Positions 22,987 to 25,764 of a stretch of 25,764 nucleotides of DNA are shown in pieces. How positions within the stretch are numbered: position 1 is the stretch's first letter; every line of letters starts with the position of its first letter. This DNA comes from Collinsella aerofaciens (lineage in GTDB: Bacteria; Actinomycetota; Coriobacteriia; Coriobacteriales; Coriobacteriaceae), in NCBI GenBank assembly GCA_030841765.1, contig JAUUSS010000019.1:1-25764 (forward strand). Reading direction: 5' to 3'. The position numbers and the translations under genes were made by a program. The notes beneath the pieces are model-generated. The model ran no database searches and was not told where the DNA came from. It was given only the letters and a program-made list of their open reading frames with translations.

Positions 22987-23265
22987 ATGACTGTTTCCAA
23001 AGAGCGCAAGGCGGAGCTGACTGCCCAGTTCGGTAACACCCCGGTCGACACCGGCAACCCCAAGGTTCAGGTCGCCATCCTGTCCGAGCGCATCAAGGAG
23101 CTGACCGAGCACATGAAGTCCCACCAGAAGGACTTCCACACCCGTCGTGGCCTGCTCATGCTCGTCGGTCGTCGTCGTCGTCTTCTTTCCTACATCAAGA
23201 AGAACGACATCGTCGAGTACCGTGAGCTCATCAAGGCTCTGGGCATCCGCGACAACATCCAGTAG
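22987..23265 (+). CDS. rpsO: 30S ribosomal protein S15
   Basis: The 92-residue four-helix protein binds the central domain of 16S rRNA. Conserved parts are TGNPKVQVAILSERI, LTEHMKSHQKDFHTRRGLL and GRRRRLLSYIKKND. The start ATG 22987 follows AAAGGTGA by about 4 bases and gives the family N-terminus (MTVSKERKAEL). The open frame upstream is leader. The order rpsO then pnp is conserved across most bacteria. A terminator follows, so pnp probably depends on read-through or its own promoter. Confidence 0.97.
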   Translation: MTVSKERKAELTAQFGNTPVDTGNPKVQVAILSERIKELTEHMKSHQKDFHTRRGLLMLVGRRRRLLSYIKKNDIVEYRELIKALGIRDNIQ

Positions 23266-23279
23266 GATTTGTACATGCT

Positions 23280-23312
23280 AAGAGCGTCCTGCGCAGCGGG
23301 GCGCTCTTTTTG
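23280..23312 (+). terminator. Rho-independent terminator between rpsO and pnp
   Basis: AAGAGCG (23280-23286) pairs with CGCTCTT (23302-23308) and the stem extends inward by about four pairs with two G-U. The tail is TTTTT. It starts 14 bases after the rpsO stop. Confidence 0.85.
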
Positions 23313-23378
23313 TGTAAGGGCGCGAACAATCACGCTCTGAAGCGTGGCGGGGGCAGGGGGCCCGCGTCACATGAGAAG

Positions 23379-23401
23379 CCCGCAGGCAAGGGGCCTGTGG
23401 G
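23379..23401 (+). promoter_or_regulatory. Hairpin immediately upstream of the pnp ribosome binding site
   Basis: CCCGCAGGC (23379-23387) pairs with GCCTGTGGG (23393-23401), 9 pairs with one G-U, around a 5-base loop. AAAGGAG for pnp begins two bases later. Another hairpin, CACGCT/AGCGTG (23331-23346), lies upstream. The 149-base rpsO-pnp gap shows no ORF and no clear promoter. Confidence 0.5.
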
Positions 23402-23414
23402 GTAAAGGAGAACA

Positions 23415-25661
<2,247 letters not shown>

Positions 25662-25684
25662 CAGCTACACATAAGCAGCTCAAC

Positions 25685-25716
25685 AAGGGCGACTCCGGAC
25701 TGGGGTCGCCCTTTTG
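25685..25716 (+). terminator. Rho-independent terminator after pnp
   Basis: AAGGGCGACTCC (25685-25696) pairs with GGGGTCGCCCTT (25702-25713), 12 pairs with one T-G, around GGACT, followed by TTTT. The last 48 bases of the window after it show no feature I can support. Confidence 0.88.
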
Positions 25717-25764
25717 CTATTCCCGGCGGGGTCCGCGGATAAAGTTTCCTGCTCTACAGTCCTG

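Overview
The window is 25.8 kb of GC-rich bacterial chromosome with every gene on the + strand. It looks like core housekeeping DNA of a Coriobacteriia actinobacterium. My best guess is Collinsella or a close relative, because of the strong C/G third-position bias, frequent GTG/TTG starts, an actinobacterial integration host factor (mIHF), and a gene order that mixes actinobacterial and Firmicutes-like arrangements. The genus is inferred from protein character and synteny; no marker gene search could be run. I see no tRNA, rRNA, CRISPR array, insertion sequence or prophage.

Layout. (1) 1-3940, pyrimidine biosynthesis: the 3' end of pyrB, then pyrC, a terminator-like hairpin, and a tightly coupled pyrK-pyrD-pyrF set encoding the NAD-linked type 1B dihydroorotate dehydrogenase and OMP decarboxylase. 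(2) 3941-6634: a 239-bp regulatory gap rich in inverted repeats, then mihF-gmk-rpoZ-thiI ending in a strong terminator. (3) 6635-10858: competence DNA-uptake genes comEA-comEC, then holA with its own candidate promoter. (4) 10859-11330: rpsT with a structured leader and a perfect 14-bp terminator stem. (5) 11331-22848: a long co-directional run of lepA-dusB-hemW-dnaJ-like-dnaJ-mtaB-phoH-ybeY-dgkA-era-recO covering translation quality control, tRNA modification, chaperones, rRNA maturation and recombination. (6) 22849-25764: rpsO, terminator, pnp, terminator.

Most junctions overlap or are separated by a few bases (pyrB/pyrC, pyrK/pyrD, pyrD/pyrF, mihF/gmk, rpoZ/thiI, comEA/comEC, lepA/dusB, dusB/hemW, mtaB/phoH, phoH/ybeY), so translational coupling is probably widespread.

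Most gene content is ordinary. The most unusual item is the first of two tandem dnaJ genes (15508-16611). It has a complete J domain and all four zinc-finger motifs, but its second C-terminal substrate-binding domain is replaced by a hydrophobic region of about three membrane segments. It sits between hemW and a canonical dnaJ, where many actinobacteria carry the heat-shock repressor gene hrcA. Other points of note are an acidic 60-residue extension on Era, a probable leaderless lepA mRNA, and structured leaders before mihF, comEA, rpsT, rpsO and pnp.
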